DNA of 50,634 nucleotides. Origin: Fangia hongkongensis FSC776 = DSM 21703. GTDB taxonomy: Bacteria > Pseudomonadota > Gammaproteobacteria > Francisellales > Francisellaceae. Made by a program: the position numbers and the translations under genes. The stretch is from NCBI RefSeq assembly GCF_000379445.1, contig NZ_KB902248.1, forward strand, positions 1 through 50,634, written 5' to 3'. This document shows, piece by piece, positions 1 through 10,109 of this stretch; within the stretch, counting starts at the first letter, position 1; each line of letters opens with the position of its first letter. The notes below the pieces were generated by a model. That model did no database searches. It was not told the origin of the DNA and saw nothing but the letters and a program-made list of their open reading frames with translations.

Positions 1-260
1 GCCTTTACCTCACCAACTAGCTAATCTAACATAGGCTCATCTCATGGCGACACCCTAAGGCACCTTTCATCATTAGATAATATGCGGTATTAGCAGCCGT
101 TTCCAACTGTTGTCCCCCACCATAAGCCAGATTCCTATGCATTACTCACCCGTCCGCCACTAACCGTTAACCTGCAAGCAGGTTAACAAGTCCGTTCGAC
201 TTGCATGTGTTAAGCATACCACCAGCGTTCAATCTGAGCCAGGATCAAACTCTTCAGTTT
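1..260 (-). rRNA. 16S ribosomal RNA, 5' end (partial)
   Basis: Read on the minus strand, the sequence begins near 258-260 with the universal 16S start (AGAGTTTGATCCTGGCTCAG) followed by ATTGAACGCTGG and the CACATGCAAGTCGAACG segment. It runs off the left edge after about 258 nt, in the GGTGAGGTAAAGGC region. The variable V1 stem (ACTTGTTAACCTGC...) closes on itself. Only the first sixth of the gene is in the window. The 5' end is set by alignment to the E. coli 16S start and could be off by a few bases. A break inside an rRNA operon is typical of an assembly contig edge. Confidence 0.97.
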
Positions 261-367
261 ATATCCTTAAGATTATATCAGCATAAACTAACATAACCTC
301 GCAATTACTTAATCCTCAAAGTATTCAAGTATCTACAATTTCTATCTCTTTAAACATCTTAGATTCA

Positions 368-385
368 CGCTGACCACTCTCAGCG
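368..385 (-). other. Hairpin in rRNA leader
   Basis: CGCTGA and TCAGCG form a 6-bp stem with a 6-nt loop, just downstream of the rRNA promoter on the minus strand. Position fits a boxB-like antitermination hairpin in the transcribed leader. No convincing boxA was seen on the sense strand beside it, so the role is uncertain. Confidence 0.4.
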
Positions 386-396
386 GGTAATTAGCC

Positions 397-424
397 ATTA
401 TAGGGATTTTCATTTAGCTGTCAA
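397..424 (-). promoter_or_regulatory. rRNA operon promoter
   Basis: On the minus strand a perfect -35 (TTGACA, 419-424) and a perfect -10 (TATAAT, 397-402) are separated by 16 bp. A very A/T-rich tract upstream (about 428-460) looks like an UP element. Both consensus hexamers and the position about 137 bp before the 16S 5' end make this the likely P1-type promoter of the rRNA operon. Confidence 0.85.
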
Positions 425-482
425 ACGCTTTTTAGTAAAATTTTACTTTTTTATTTACAGCCATTTCCCCTACAATAAAACA

Positions 483-496
483 CACTATTAATAGTG
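483..496. promoter_or_regulatory. 14-bp perfect palindrome between rrn and kdsD
   Basis: CACTATTAATAGTG is a perfect palindrome lying 11 bp before the kdsD start and upstream of the divergent rRNA promoter. It could be an operator or a chance AT-rich palindrome. No regulator is identifiable from sequence alone. Confidence 0.25.
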
Positions 497-507
497 CATT
501 TTAAACT

Positions 508-1488
508 ATGACTCAAGTAGAAAATTATAGCTATATACCAAGCGCGCTAGATACAATTGATATTGAGATTGATACCCTTAGACATCTTAAAGATCAGATA
601 AATCAAAATTTTAACTTCGCCTGCGAATTATTAATGCAATGCAAAGGTCGAGTGGTTGTCATTGGAATGGGAAAATCTGGACATATTGCCTCTAAAATTG
701 CAGCAACCTTAGCAAGCACAGGAACTCCCTCTTTTTTTGTTCACCCCGCTGAGGCAGGTCATGGTGATTTTGGGATGATTACCAAAGAGGATACGGTTAT
801 TGCCATCTCAAACTCAGGCTCCACACCTGAGCTTACCTCTTTATTACCTATGCTTAACCAATTAGGTACACCTTTAATAGCAATTACCAGCAAAGCATTC
901 TCTCCCTTATCAAAAGCAGCAACTGTGACACTCAACTTAGATGTGCAAAAAGAAGCATGCCCTCATAATCTTGCACCAACCAGCAGCACAACAGCGACAC
1001 TTGTGCTAGGCGACGCTATCGCCATAAGCCTATTAAAAGCAAAAAACTTCACTAAAGAGGATTTCGCATTCTCTCACCCAAGTGGCGCACTTGGTAAACG
1101 CTTACTTCTTAAAGTTGAAAATTTAATGATCAAGGAAGATGCTTTACCAATAGTGCACCCTGATACACCGATAGAACAAGCAATTGTTGAAGTTAGCTCC
1201 AAGTCACTTGGAATGTGTATCATATCAGCAGACAAAAAAGAACTTCTAGGTATCTTCACAGATGGGGATCTCCGTAGAATGTTCTATGAAGATCGTTATA
1301 AAAAAGGAGAACTCATTAGCGCACTTATGAGCAAAAACCCTAAGACCATTCTTTATAACGCAATGGCTATTGATGCGCTCGAGTTAATGAATCAATATAA
1401 AATCACATCCCTTGTGGTAACAGATAAAAACAGCAACATCCAAGGCATTATCCATATGCATGATCTCATACGAGAAGGGATCGCCTAA
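508..1488 (+). CDS. kdsD: Arabinose-5-phosphate isomerase (KdsD/KpsF)
   Basis: Interconverts ribulose-5-phosphate and arabinose-5-phosphate, the first step of Kdo synthesis for the LPS inner core; cytoplasmic. The 326-residue protein has an N-terminal SIS sugar-isomerase domain (about 40-175). It contains GMGKSGHI at 53-60, the [12 protein letters not shown] stretch at 79-90 and the SNSGSTPE phosphosugar loop. Two CBS domains follow (about 205-265 and 272-326). Length matches E. coli KdsD (328). The ATG at 508 has no clear Shine-Dalgarno, but no better start exists. The gene is divergent from the rRNA operon, and its TAA overlaps the fabI stop on the opposite strand by four bases. It fits with lpxA/B/D/H and hldE elsewhere in the window. 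Confidence 0.95.
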   Translation: MTQVENYSYIPSALDTIDIEIDTLRHLKDQINQNFNFACELLMQCKGRVVVIGMGKSGHIASKIAATLASTGTPSFFVHPAEAGHGDFGMITKEDTVIAISNSGSTPELTSLLPMLNQLGTPLIAITSKAFSPLSKAATVTLNLDVQKEACPHNLAPTSSTTATLVLGDAIAISLLKAKNFTKEDFAFSHPSGALGKRLLLKVENLMIKEDALPIVHPDTPIEQAIVEVSSKSLGMCIISADKKELLGIFTDGDLRRMFYEDRYKKGELISALMSKNPKTILYNAMAIDALELMNQYKITSLVVTDKNSNIQGIIHMHDLIREGIA

Positions 1489-2270
1489 AGCACACCTCCC
1501 ATGCTAACACAATGATATCCCGCATCAACATGAATAACTTCACCGGTAATACCACTTGATAGATCTGATGCCAAAAATGCTACAGTATTCCCAACCTCTA
1601 AAATATCGACATTCTTTTTAAGCGGTGAAACCTCAGCATTATAATCTAGCATCTTCCTAAAGCTCTTAATCCCAGATGCCGCCAAAGTACGAATTGGCCC
1701 TGCTGAGACGGCATTGACGCGGATTCCCTCTTGCCCCAATGACAAAGCACTATAGCGCACAGTTGCCTCTAGAGATGCTTTAGCTACGCCCATTGTATTA
1801 TAACTTGGCATCGCTTTTTCTGCGCCTAAATACGTTAAGGTAATTAATGAGCCATTTCTACCTTGCATCATTGGGCGCGCCTCTTTAGCTAATGCTGCAA
1901 AACTATAAGCACTAATATCATGCGCAACCTTAAAGCCTTCTCTATTCACAGCCGAAATAAAATCGCCTTCCAACTGATCCGCTGGCGCATAAGCAACTGA
2001 ATGAACAATACCATCCAACCCATCCCAAGTTTTCGCGAGCTCACTAAAGACATTTTTAATATCTTCATCTTTACTGACATCACACTCAACAATAGCACTT
2101 GGATTATACTTATCAGTTAGCTTAATAATCCGTTCTTTAAATCTTTCATTTTGATAAGTAAAAGCAAGCTCAGCACCTTCTCTATGCATTGCCTCAGCAA
2201 TGCCGTAGGCAATTGATTTGTTACTTAAAAGCCCGACAATTAAAATTTTCTTACCTTTAAGAAAACCCAT
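1485..2270 (-). CDS. fabI: Enoyl-[acyl-carrier-protein] reductase (FabI)
   Basis: Performs the last reduction of each fatty-acid elongation cycle (NADH-dependent) in the cytoplasm. The 261-residue protein is a short-chain dehydrogenase fold. It has the FabI-type nucleotide loop [13 protein letters not shown] (13-25), Tyr147, the catalytic Tyr157 and Lys164 in the YNTMGVAK motif (Y-x6-K). All are offset by one from E. coli Tyr146/Tyr156/Lys163. A strong AAGGAG lies 7 nt before the ATG. The gene is monocistronic. It converges on kdsD with overlapping stops and is divergent from the LOG-family gene across about 144 bp. Confidence 0.96.
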   Translation of the reverse strand: MGFLKGKKILIVGLLSNKSIAYGIAEAMHREGAELAFTYQNERFKERIIKLTDKYNPSAIVECDVSKDEDIKNVFSELAKTWDGLDGIVHSVAYAPADQLEGDFISAVNREGFKVAHDISAYSFAALAKEARPMMQGRNGSLITLTYLGAEKAMPSYNTMGVAKASLEATVRYSALSLGQEGIRVNAVSAGPIRTLAASGIKSFRKMLDYNAEVSPLKKNVDILEVGNTVAFLASDLSSGITGEVIHVDAGYHCVSMGGVL

Positions 2271-2414
2271 AATAAAACTCCTTTATTCCATTTACACCGG
2301 TAATTTAAACGCGCCTATTATGCAACATTTTCCTTCAAGACGCAGCAATCAACATAGCAGTGGGTAGATATTATGGTAATATGCTAGATCTTGGTATATA
2401 CAAAATAGGTTTTT

Positions 2415-3152
2415 ATGAATAAGACAAGAAAGTCAGTCCATCCTCGCGCTCACAGTGACGCAACCACCTATGGCAATGTCCATTTTGACCAATCTAGAGC
2501 AACTTGGAACATCATGAAAATCATGTCTGAGCTTGTGGAGAGTTATGAAAGGCTCGACCCAATCCAGCCTGCTATCAGCCTATTTGGCTCAGCAAGATTA
2601 TCTTCTAATTCAAAACATTTTAAAAACGCAGAAAAAATAGCCGAAAAACTATCCGAAGAAGGCTTTAGCATCATCACAGGCGGCGGCCACGGCATCATGG
2701 CAGCAGGGAATATAGGCGCATCGAAAGGAAAGGGCTTGAGTGTCGGCTTAAACATCAACCTACCATTTGAACAAACACCCAATCAACATCAGGACATCTC
2801 ACTCAATTATCGTTACTTTTTTACTCGAAAAGCAACTTTTGTTAAACACTCTTTAGCCTATGTTGTGATGCCTGGCGGTTTTGGCACACTTGATGAGCTT
2901 TTTGATATTGCGACACTTGTCCAGACCAAAAAGAAACCTCACATGCCCATTATTCTATTTGATAGCAGCTTCTGGCAAGGACTTGTTGAATGGATCAAAA
3001 CAAGACTTGTTGATGAAGGGGTTATTAGCCCAAATGACCCTGAGCTTCTTATTGTTACGGACTCTGTGGATGAGGTGGTTAGGATTATTAAAAAACGTCA
3101 TCAAGAAAATCTAGATCAAGACAAAGGCAAAAAAAGCGAGTTTGTATTTTAA
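2415..3152 (+). CDS. LOG family protein (TIGR00730-type nucleotide phosphoribohydrolase)
   Basis: Rossmann-like protein of the LOG/lysine-decarboxylase-like family. Characterised members cleave nucleoside 5'-monophosphates to base and ribose-5-phosphate (cytokinin activation in plants, PpnN-like activity in bacteria). Diagnostic motifs are GGGHGIMAAGN (89-99), an Arg-Lys pair in YFFTRKATF near 138-139, and PGGFGTLDE (153-161). The 245 residues include an N-terminal extension of about 45 residues and a Lys-rich tail. The exact substrate cannot be told from sequence; older databases mislabel this family as lysine decarboxylase. A small membrane-protein gene follows after 2 bp and is probably co-transcribed. 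Confidence 0.88.
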   Translation: MNKTRKSVHPRAHSDATTYGNVHFDQSRATWNIMKIMSELVESYERLDPIQPAISLFGSARLSSNSKHFKNAEKIAEKLSEEGFSIITGGGHGIMAAGNIGASKGKGLSVGLNINLPFEQTPNQHQDISLNYRYFFTRKATFVKHSLAYVVMPGGFGTLDELFDIATLVQTKKKPHMPIILFDSSFWQGLVEWIKTRLVDEGVISPNDPELLIVTDSVDEVVRIIKKRHQENLDQDKGKKSEFVF

Positions 3153-3154
3153 TT

Positions 3155-3406
3155 ATGGAATATATCAATAATAGCCTCAGTGGACTTTATACTAATATCA
3201 GCATTTTAATGTCGGTGCTTGTTGTGATTGTCCACCTACTTTGCGCAATGGCCGTCTCCAAAGACTTGAGTCACTTTGTAAAACGCAACATCACCCCACA
3301 ACTTATGCCAAGTTTCGCATGGATTATCGTCACACTTGTGAGCGGCATATGGGGACTACTTATTTACTGGCTGATGCACCATTCATCACTGGCTCGCGGG
3401 AAATAA
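3155..3406 (+). CDS. Small two-helix inner-membrane protein, unknown function
   Basis: The 83-residue product has two clear hydrophobic segments (about residues 15-36 and 53-75). A short basic, polar stretch (SKDLSHFVKRN) separates them, and the C-terminus is basic. I do not recognise a family. The ATG lies 2 bp after the LOG-family stop, so translational coupling is likely. It ends 27 bp before the convergent rlmB stop. The coding call rests on the membrane-protein pattern and the tight spacing. Confidence 0.7.
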   Translation: MEYINNSLSGLYTNISILMSVLVVIVHLLCAMAVSKDLSHFVKRNITPQLMPSFAWIIVTLVSGIWGLLIYWLMHHSSLARGK

Positions 3407-3433
3407 CTCAAAGCCCAATAGATTTCCACTTAA

Positions 3434-4201
3434 TCAGACGAAATCTCTCTGCCTGACAGCTTCATATAGCGCAGCACCAGTTGCTACAGAAACATTCAAA
3501 CTTGATACCCGACCATTCATTGGCAACTTTGCCAAATAATCACATACCTTTTTTGTCCCGTGACGAAGCCCTGTGCCTTCAGCGCCCATCACAATAGCAG
3601 TAGAGATATTTAGATCTAAATCATATAAATACTCTTTGGCCTCCCCAGCCATTCCAACAATCCACACACCTTCAGATTGAAGAAGCTTGAGTGCTCGTGA
3701 AATATTTGTAACCGCCACCAAAGTCACTGACTCAATGGCACCTGAAGCTACTTTCTGCACAGTCGCATTTACATTTGCACTTCTATCTTTAGGGAAAACA
3801 ACAAAGTCCACTCCCACAGCATCTGCGGTACGAATACATGCACCCAAATTATGAGGATCCTGAAGACCATCCAATACCAAAATCAAAGGCGTTTTTTGCC
3901 CTCTTTGCAACAGAGAAGACAAATCCGCCTCATCATGTATGCGAATATTAGAAACACACTTGGCAAAAACATCCTGATGCACCACTTGCTCAGATATTTC
4001 ATATTCCTGCATTAGCGATGCAAACTTCGTTTTACTGACAAATTCACAGGCAACTTTTTTCTGCTCTGCCAATTTAATCAACTCTTGCATTTTAGCTATT
4101 CGCTCTTTTGACTTTAGGCAATATAATACTTCAATGCTATCTGGATGAACCTTCAACTTGGATTTTACTGCATGCACGCCATAAACTAATTCAAATGACA
4201 T
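3434..4201 (-). CDS. rlmB: 23S rRNA (guanosine-2'-O)-methyltransferase RlmB
   Basis: SpoU (TrmH) class methyltransferase; in E. coli RlmB methylates G2251 of 23S rRNA. The 255-residue protein has an N-terminal substrate-binding domain (VYGVHAVKS at 6-14) and a knotted SPOUT domain. Motif 1 is DGLQDPHNLGACIRTADA (111-128), motif 2 is VMGAEGTGLR (204-213) and motif 3 is LPMNGRVSSLNVSVA (226-240). Its GTAGGA ribosome site overlaps the end of the upstream small gene, which ends 9 bp before. The two likely form one transcript. Confidence 0.95.
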   Translation of the reverse strand: MSFELVYGVHAVKSKLKVHPDSIEVLYCLKSKERIAKMQELIKLAEQKKVACEFVSKTKFASLMQEYEISEQVVHQDVFAKCVSNIRIHDEADLSSLLQRGQKTPLILVLDGLQDPHNLGACIRTADAVGVDFVVFPKDRSANVNATVQKVASGAIESVTLVAVTNISRALKLLQSEGVWIVGMAGEAKEYLYDLDLNISTAIVMGAEGTGLRHGTKKVCDYLAKLPMNGRVSSLNVSVATGAALYEAVRQRDFV

Positions 4202-4210
4202 CTAATTTTC

Positions 4211-4654
4211 CTACTTATTATTTTGATGTAGCTGCAATGCGCCTATTGGAATCCCTTTTTTACGCAAATTAAGGGCAATTTTATCAACAATCTGCTGGCA
4301 CATTTCAACACACTCAACACCTCGAATTCCTTTAGACATCAACCAATCAGCAATTTCATTTAAAAAGCTTTTGAGAGAAGATAATAATTTTCGATTACGC
4401 TCGTTTGGACTAAAACGGTAGCGATGCTGATCTAACGGCTGACTCCACTGTTCATAGCTGTGCGAAAGCTCTAAGACAACATCTGAAATCATTTGCTCAA
4501 CGGCAAGTTCCAGCTTTCCCTCTGGCATTACATGCATATGACGCATGGACTCCACTTGTTCACGGCGGACCTCTGCAACTGTTTTAACACTGTTTTCTTG
4601 TTGAAGCTCACTCAATCTTTTTCGATTGGATAAGGTTACTTTTTTCTTTGACAT
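4211..4654 (-). CDS. Hypothetical basic protein in operon with rlmB
   Basis: This 147-residue soluble protein has a Lys/Arg-rich N-terminus (MSKKKVTLSNRKR), a probable helical middle and a Gln/Asn tail. No domain, signal peptide or membrane segment was recognised. It ends 9 bp before the rlmB start and is read in the same direction, so co-expression is likely. The basic start and the rlmB partner would suit a nucleic-acid or ribosome-associated role, but that is a guess. Confidence 0.7.
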   Translation of the reverse strand: MSKKKVTLSNRKRLSELQQENSVKTVAEVRREQVESMRHMHVMPEGKLELAVEQMISDVVLELSHSYEQWSQPLDQHRYRFSPNERNRKLLSSLKSFLNEIADWLMSKGIRGVECVEMCQQIVDKIALNLRKKGIPIGALQLHQNNK

Positions 4655-4809
4655 TATATTTCAAAACTAAACTCCAAAAGCTTAGCTATAGTATATACCG
4701 CTGACAAACCATTTTACAGAGATTCTTGCTTTGTATTTTATTACAACTAAGATGCTCAAAAATAACGCCAACACCGCTTTAGTCAAATGAGCACAGCATC
4801 ACTTCAAGC

Positions 4810-5292
4810 CTAATTTGAATACTTGCTCTTTAGTGAATCAAGCACAACTTGAGGAACAAACTCACTCACACGAAGAGGGTCAATCCTTGCCACCTCTCGA
4901 ATCATTGTTGATGAAAGGCAAGTGTACTTCTCATCCGGAGTTAAAAATAGCGTTTCGAACTCGCCATTTAAACGATGATTAATACTTGCCATCTGAAACT
5001 CATATTCAAAATCAGAAACGGCTCTTAAGCCCCGAATAACTGCTTTTGCTCCGCATGACTCAATAAAATCTGCCAAAAGACCCTCAAATTTAACGACCGA
5101 GACAGTGTCATACATATCAAATACTTGTTTTGCCAAAACCAAACGCTCATCTTCACTAAATAGTGTTTTTTTATTACTTCCTGTGGAGATTGCAACAACT
5201 ACATGGTCAAACAAACGAAGCGCCCGCTTTACAAGATCAATATGCCCATAGGTAACCGGATCAAACGTTCCTGAATATACTACTTTTATCAT
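4810..5292 (-). CDS. coaD: Phosphopantetheine adenylyltransferase (CoaD)
   Basis: Transfers AMP from ATP to 4'-phosphopantetheine, the penultimate step of coenzyme A synthesis. The 160-residue protein begins with the nucleotidyltransferase signature GTFDPVTYGH (8-17, the T/HxGH motif). It carries RGLRAVSDFEYE and the C-terminal SSTMIREVA motif that closes the nucleotide site. Length and motifs match bacterial CoaD. It lies in the same direction as, and 15 bp downstream of, sufT. Confidence 0.96.
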   Translation of the reverse strand: MIKVVYSGTFDPVTYGHIDLVKRALRLFDHVVVAISTGSNKKTLFSEDERLVLAKQVFDMYDTVSVVKFEGLLADFIESCGAKAVIRGLRAVSDFEYEFQMASINHRLNGEFETLFLTPDEKYTCLSSTMIREVARIDPLRVSEFVPQVVLDSLKSKYSN

Positions 5293-5307
5293 CTTTCACC
5301 CTAGTGA

Positions 5308-5859
5308 TTAAAAAAGCCCAAGCTCAAGTTTTGCCTCTTCAGTCATCATCTCTGAATTCCAAGGCGGATCAAACACCAAAACCACATCCGCTTTTTCAAC
5401 ATTCGCAATCAGTTTTAGCTTATCCTCAACATCCTGAACCAACACAGGGCCCATTCCACAACCAGGCGCAGTTAACGTCATCTGAACGCCAACATGGTAA
5501 TTGCCTGAATCCAAACGTGTGTGCGAAATATCATAAATTAATCCCAAATCAACAATATTGACAGGGATTTCCGGATCATAAACTGAACGAAGCTGATTCC
5601 ACAATAGTGATTCATCTATATCATCGCCCGGTTTTATATCTGCAGCATCACTGGGTAAACTGATTGCTTCTTTGCCAATAGCATCAGCATCCTTACCATC
5701 TAAATAGACCAAATTTCCCATTACATTCAACGTAAAACTGCCACCCATAGCCTGTGTGACCAATACCTCTTGTCCGGGTAAAAGTGCCATTTTTTCACCA
5801 TAAGGCACGGTAATCACTTCAACTTCACGGCGTAAAATTGTTACATCTGACATATTCAT
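5308..5859 (-). CDS. sufT: Fe-S cluster assembly protein SufT (MIP18/DUF59 family)
   Basis: Auxiliary Fe-S maturation factor. The 183-residue protein has an N-terminal beta-rich region and a C-terminal MIP18 (DUF59) domain. That domain contains DPEIPVNIVDLGLIYDI (95-111) and TAPGCGMGP (130-138) with its conserved Cys134. This matches the long SufT form rather than the short PaaD-like form. It follows the A-type carrier gene after 2 bp. No sufBCDS genes are in the window, so this pair is separate from a main assembly operon. Start is ATG at 5859, with an alternative ATG two codons later. Confidence 0.85.
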   Translation of the reverse strand: MNMSDVTILRREVEVITVPYGEKMALLPGQEVLVTQAMGGSFTLNVMGNLVYLDGKDADAIGKEAISLPSDAADIKPGDDIDESLLWNQLRSVYDPEIPVNIVDLGLIYDISHTRLDSGNYHVGVQMTLTAPGCGMGPVLVQDVEDKLKLIANVEKADVVLVFDPPWNSEMMTEEAKLELGLF

Positions 5860-5861
5860 GC

Positions 5862-6230
5862 TTATTTTGCATCCTCATCGATTGTGAAGCTTTCACCGCA
5901 ACCACAACGAGCAGACTCATTTGGATTTTGATACACCAACTGTGAGATACCCAAAGGCTGTTTTACATAATCAATCTTAAGCCCTTGCAGGTATTTTACA
6001 GCACTATTATCCACATATAAATTCACTTTATCTTCCACAAATACACTATGATTATCCGGCACCTGATCAACAGCCTTGATATCATAGGCAAGCCCAGAGC
6101 AACCAGTAGTTGTAACACCAATTGCAATTCCCAAGGCATTTTTTTCTTTTATATATTTCTCAAAATGTTTAAGTGCTGCCTCAGACAGATGCACAATTCG
6201 CTCTAAAGAGGGGTCAAACTTTTCAATCAT
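5862..6230 (-). CDS. A-type iron-sulfur carrier (HesB/IscA/SufA family)
   Basis: Fe-S carrier that passes clusters to apo-proteins. The 122-residue protein has the three invariant cysteines Cys44 (TTGCSG), Cys109 and Cys111 (CGCGESF). It resembles IscA and SufA; ErpA is less likely. I do not assign a specific symbol. A GGTGAG ribosome site precedes the ATG at 6230. It is followed by sufT after 2 bp, and a TetR regulator gene ends 72 bp upstream in the same direction. The gap holds overlapping TACCA/TGGTA palindromes. Confidence 0.9.
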   Translation of the reverse strand: MIEKFDPSLERIVHLSEAALKHFEKYIKEKNALGIAIGVTTTGCSGLAYDIKAVDQVPDNHSVFVEDKVNLYVDNSAVKYLQGLKIDYVKQPLGISQLVYQNPNESARCGCGESFTIDEDAK

Positions 6231-6264
6231 AACTCACCAAATTCTTTTTATTCATATAAAATGC

Positions 6265-6281
6265 TACCAATATGGTACCAT
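6265..6281. promoter_or_regulatory. Candidate operator upstream of the A-type carrier gene
   Basis: Two overlapping palindromes, TACCAATATGGTA (6265-6277) and ATGGTACCAT (6272-6281), lie in the 72-bp gap before the carrier gene. A further TACCA half site is at 6296-6300. They could be an operator for the adjacent TetR-type regulator or for an Fe-S regulator. They do not match the E. coli IscR type 1 consensus. Confidence 0.35.
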
Positions 6282-6302
6282 TTAATCTCTCAAAGTACCA
6301 AC

Positions 6303-6935
6303 TCACCCTGCAATGCTATCAATAAAACCACTTAAAATACGTGCATGTTTTTCTAAGTGCACCTCATTAAAGCTCTGCACTGAAAGCTCATGGCGCAAAT
6401 TCCCCTTAAATGCCAAAAATAACATAGCCTCTGCAATCAATGATTGGGTTGTTAAGGCATAATATAATTCTGTTTCGTTAGGAACCAAAGCCTTAAGGCA
6501 CGCGCCAATTGTTGAAAAAACAACATGCGTCATATTCTCATAAATATACGGAAAAGCGTCACTTGGGTTGTTTTGCTCCCTCAATGTGATGCGTGCAAAC
6601 TGATTAAACTCACTATCCAGAGAGTTTTTTGTCATATTGGTCAAAAAATTCAACAAGATAGCTTTGATTTGCTTTTTATCCGCTTGTTTCAGCTCAGCCA
6701 AAACCTTCTCTCTAAGTGGCAGCAGAATATCTCTATATTTCCCAACCATCACTTTCACCAAATGCAGATAAAGTCCTTCTTTACCGCGAAAATAATAACT
6801 AATCGCAGCGATATTCACACCCGCCTCACTTGCTATCATCCTAGTTGTCGTTGCAGCATATCCATATTCTGAGAAAGTGACCAATGCCGCCTGAATTAAC
6901 TTATCTTCTACTTTATCTTTCATCTTCAGCTTCAT
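6303..6935 (-). CDS. TetR-family transcriptional regulator (CecR/YbiH-like)
   Basis: The 210-residue protein has an N-terminal TetR helix-turn-helix (about 8-60; AATTTRMIASEAGVNIAAIS followed by YYFRGKEGLYLH). Its all-helical ligand domain contains the REQNNPSDAF segment typical of CecR (YbiH)-type regulators. Ligand unknown. It lies directly upstream of, and co-oriented with, the Fe-S carrier and sufT, so it may control them or a distant efflux or envelope gene. Start is ATG at 6935; an in-frame ATG four codons later is possible. A promoter with 5/6 matches in both hexamers lies upstream. Confidence 0.85.
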   Translation of the reverse strand: MKLKMKDKVEDKLIQAALVTFSEYGYAATTTRMIASEAGVNIAAISYYFRGKEGLYLHLVKVMVGKYRDILLPLREKVLAELKQADKKQIKAILLNFLTNMTKNSLDSEFNQFARITLREQNNPSDAFPYIYENMTHVVFSTIGACLKALVPNETELYYALTTQSLIAEAMLFLAFKGNLRHELSVQSFNEVHLEKHARILSGFIDSIAG

Positions 6936-6970
6936 CTTTTGTGTTTTAAACAGAAATATTAAATGCCCAG

Positions 6971-6999
6971 ATCATAGCAATTTTTTTATATGCTGTCAT
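6971..6999 (-). promoter_or_regulatory. Probable promoter of the tetR gene
   Basis: On the minus strand ATGACA (6994-6999) and TATGAT (6971-6976) are separated by 17 bp, 36 bp before the tetR start. Each hexamer matches the sigma-70 consensus at five of six positions. Confidence 0.5.
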
Positions 7000-7123
7000 G
7001 AGAACATGCAATAAAAAGTCAATTAAAAATAATCGATTAAATCAATTAGTTTAAAATGCTTTTTTTCCAGCAAAAATCACGATATCATATCAGGCACATC
7101 AATACACATTACAGGCAATTTCA

Positions 7124-7154
7124 GTGCGCTTTATTCTCTTTATATAAAGAGCAC
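7124..7154. promoter_or_regulatory. Nested palindrome upstream of the barrel-protein gene
   Basis: CTCTTTATATAAAGAG (7136-7151) is a perfect 16-bp palindrome. It overlaps a larger inverted repeat (arms 7124-7134 and 7144-7154 with one mismatch). It lies about 75 bp before the start of the outer-membrane protein gene and about 190 bp before tetR. It is a candidate regulator site; no known operator is recognised. The rest of 6936-7228 is AT-rich with no coding signal. Confidence 0.35.
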
Positions 7155-7228
7155 CTATCGATAAATTTGATAAACCGTCATGTAAATAATTGATTGAAAT
7201 CAAACTGGAATAATGGAAAAGGAGTCTT

Positions 7229-9578
<2,350 letters not shown>

Positions 9579-9669
9579 AACTTATATCATAAGCAAGTAA
9601 AAGAATAATCATATGATAGCCTGAGCAATATCAAAACGCTAGTGCTCATGCTAAAAGATAATGCTTTAA

Positions 9670-10107
9670 CTAACGCAAGCGCTCGCGCTTTTCATCATCG
9701 CCATCATCTTTTTTCACATGCTCACTCTTTTCATGTTCATCATCTGCAACAATTTCTTGATCTTTGCTACGCGCCTTTGTAATCAGCTCATCCATTTTAT
9801 GCCCATAGTTCAGCGAGTCATCATGAATAAACCGAAGTACAGGCGTGATCCTTAAAGAAAGTGATTTGGCAAGCGCTGTTCTAAAAAAGCCTTTTGATGC
9901 ATCAAAAGCCTTGATGATTTCCTGAATCGTATTGGTTTGATTCATTGATGAGAAATACACCTTTGCAGCAGAAAGATCTCGTGATACTTCCACACTAGTA
10001 ACAGAGACCCATTTTAACCTTGGGTCTCTTATTTTCGTGTTCAGAAGTGACTGTATTACTTTTTGAATCTCATCAGAGACTCTCTGTACACGCGCGTTAT
10101 TCGCCAT
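9670..10107 (-). CDS. rbfA: Ribosome-binding factor A (RbfA)
   Basis: Assists maturation of the 30S subunit and 5' processing of 16S rRNA. The 145-residue protein is a KH-like fold with RVSDEIQKVIQSLL near the start, IRDPRLKWVSVTSVEVSRDL in the middle and the LRITPVLRFIHDDS motif. The last 30 residues are a charged Asp/Glu/Lys tail. It begins 2 bp after infB and is the last gene of the rimP-nusA-infB-rbfA operon. Confidence 0.95.
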   Translation of the reverse strand: MANNARVQRVSDEIQKVIQSLLNTKIRDPRLKWVSVTSVEVSRDLSAAKVYFSSMNQTNTIQEIIKAFDASKGFFRTALAKSLSLRITPVLRFIHDDSLNYGHKMDELITKARSKDQEIVADDEHEKSEHVKKDDGDDEKRERLR

Positions 10108-10109
10108 AA

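Noticed and set aside
343-359. boxA-like CTCTTTAAACATC near the rRNA leader
   Set aside because: It reads on the plus strand, opposite to the rRNA transcript.
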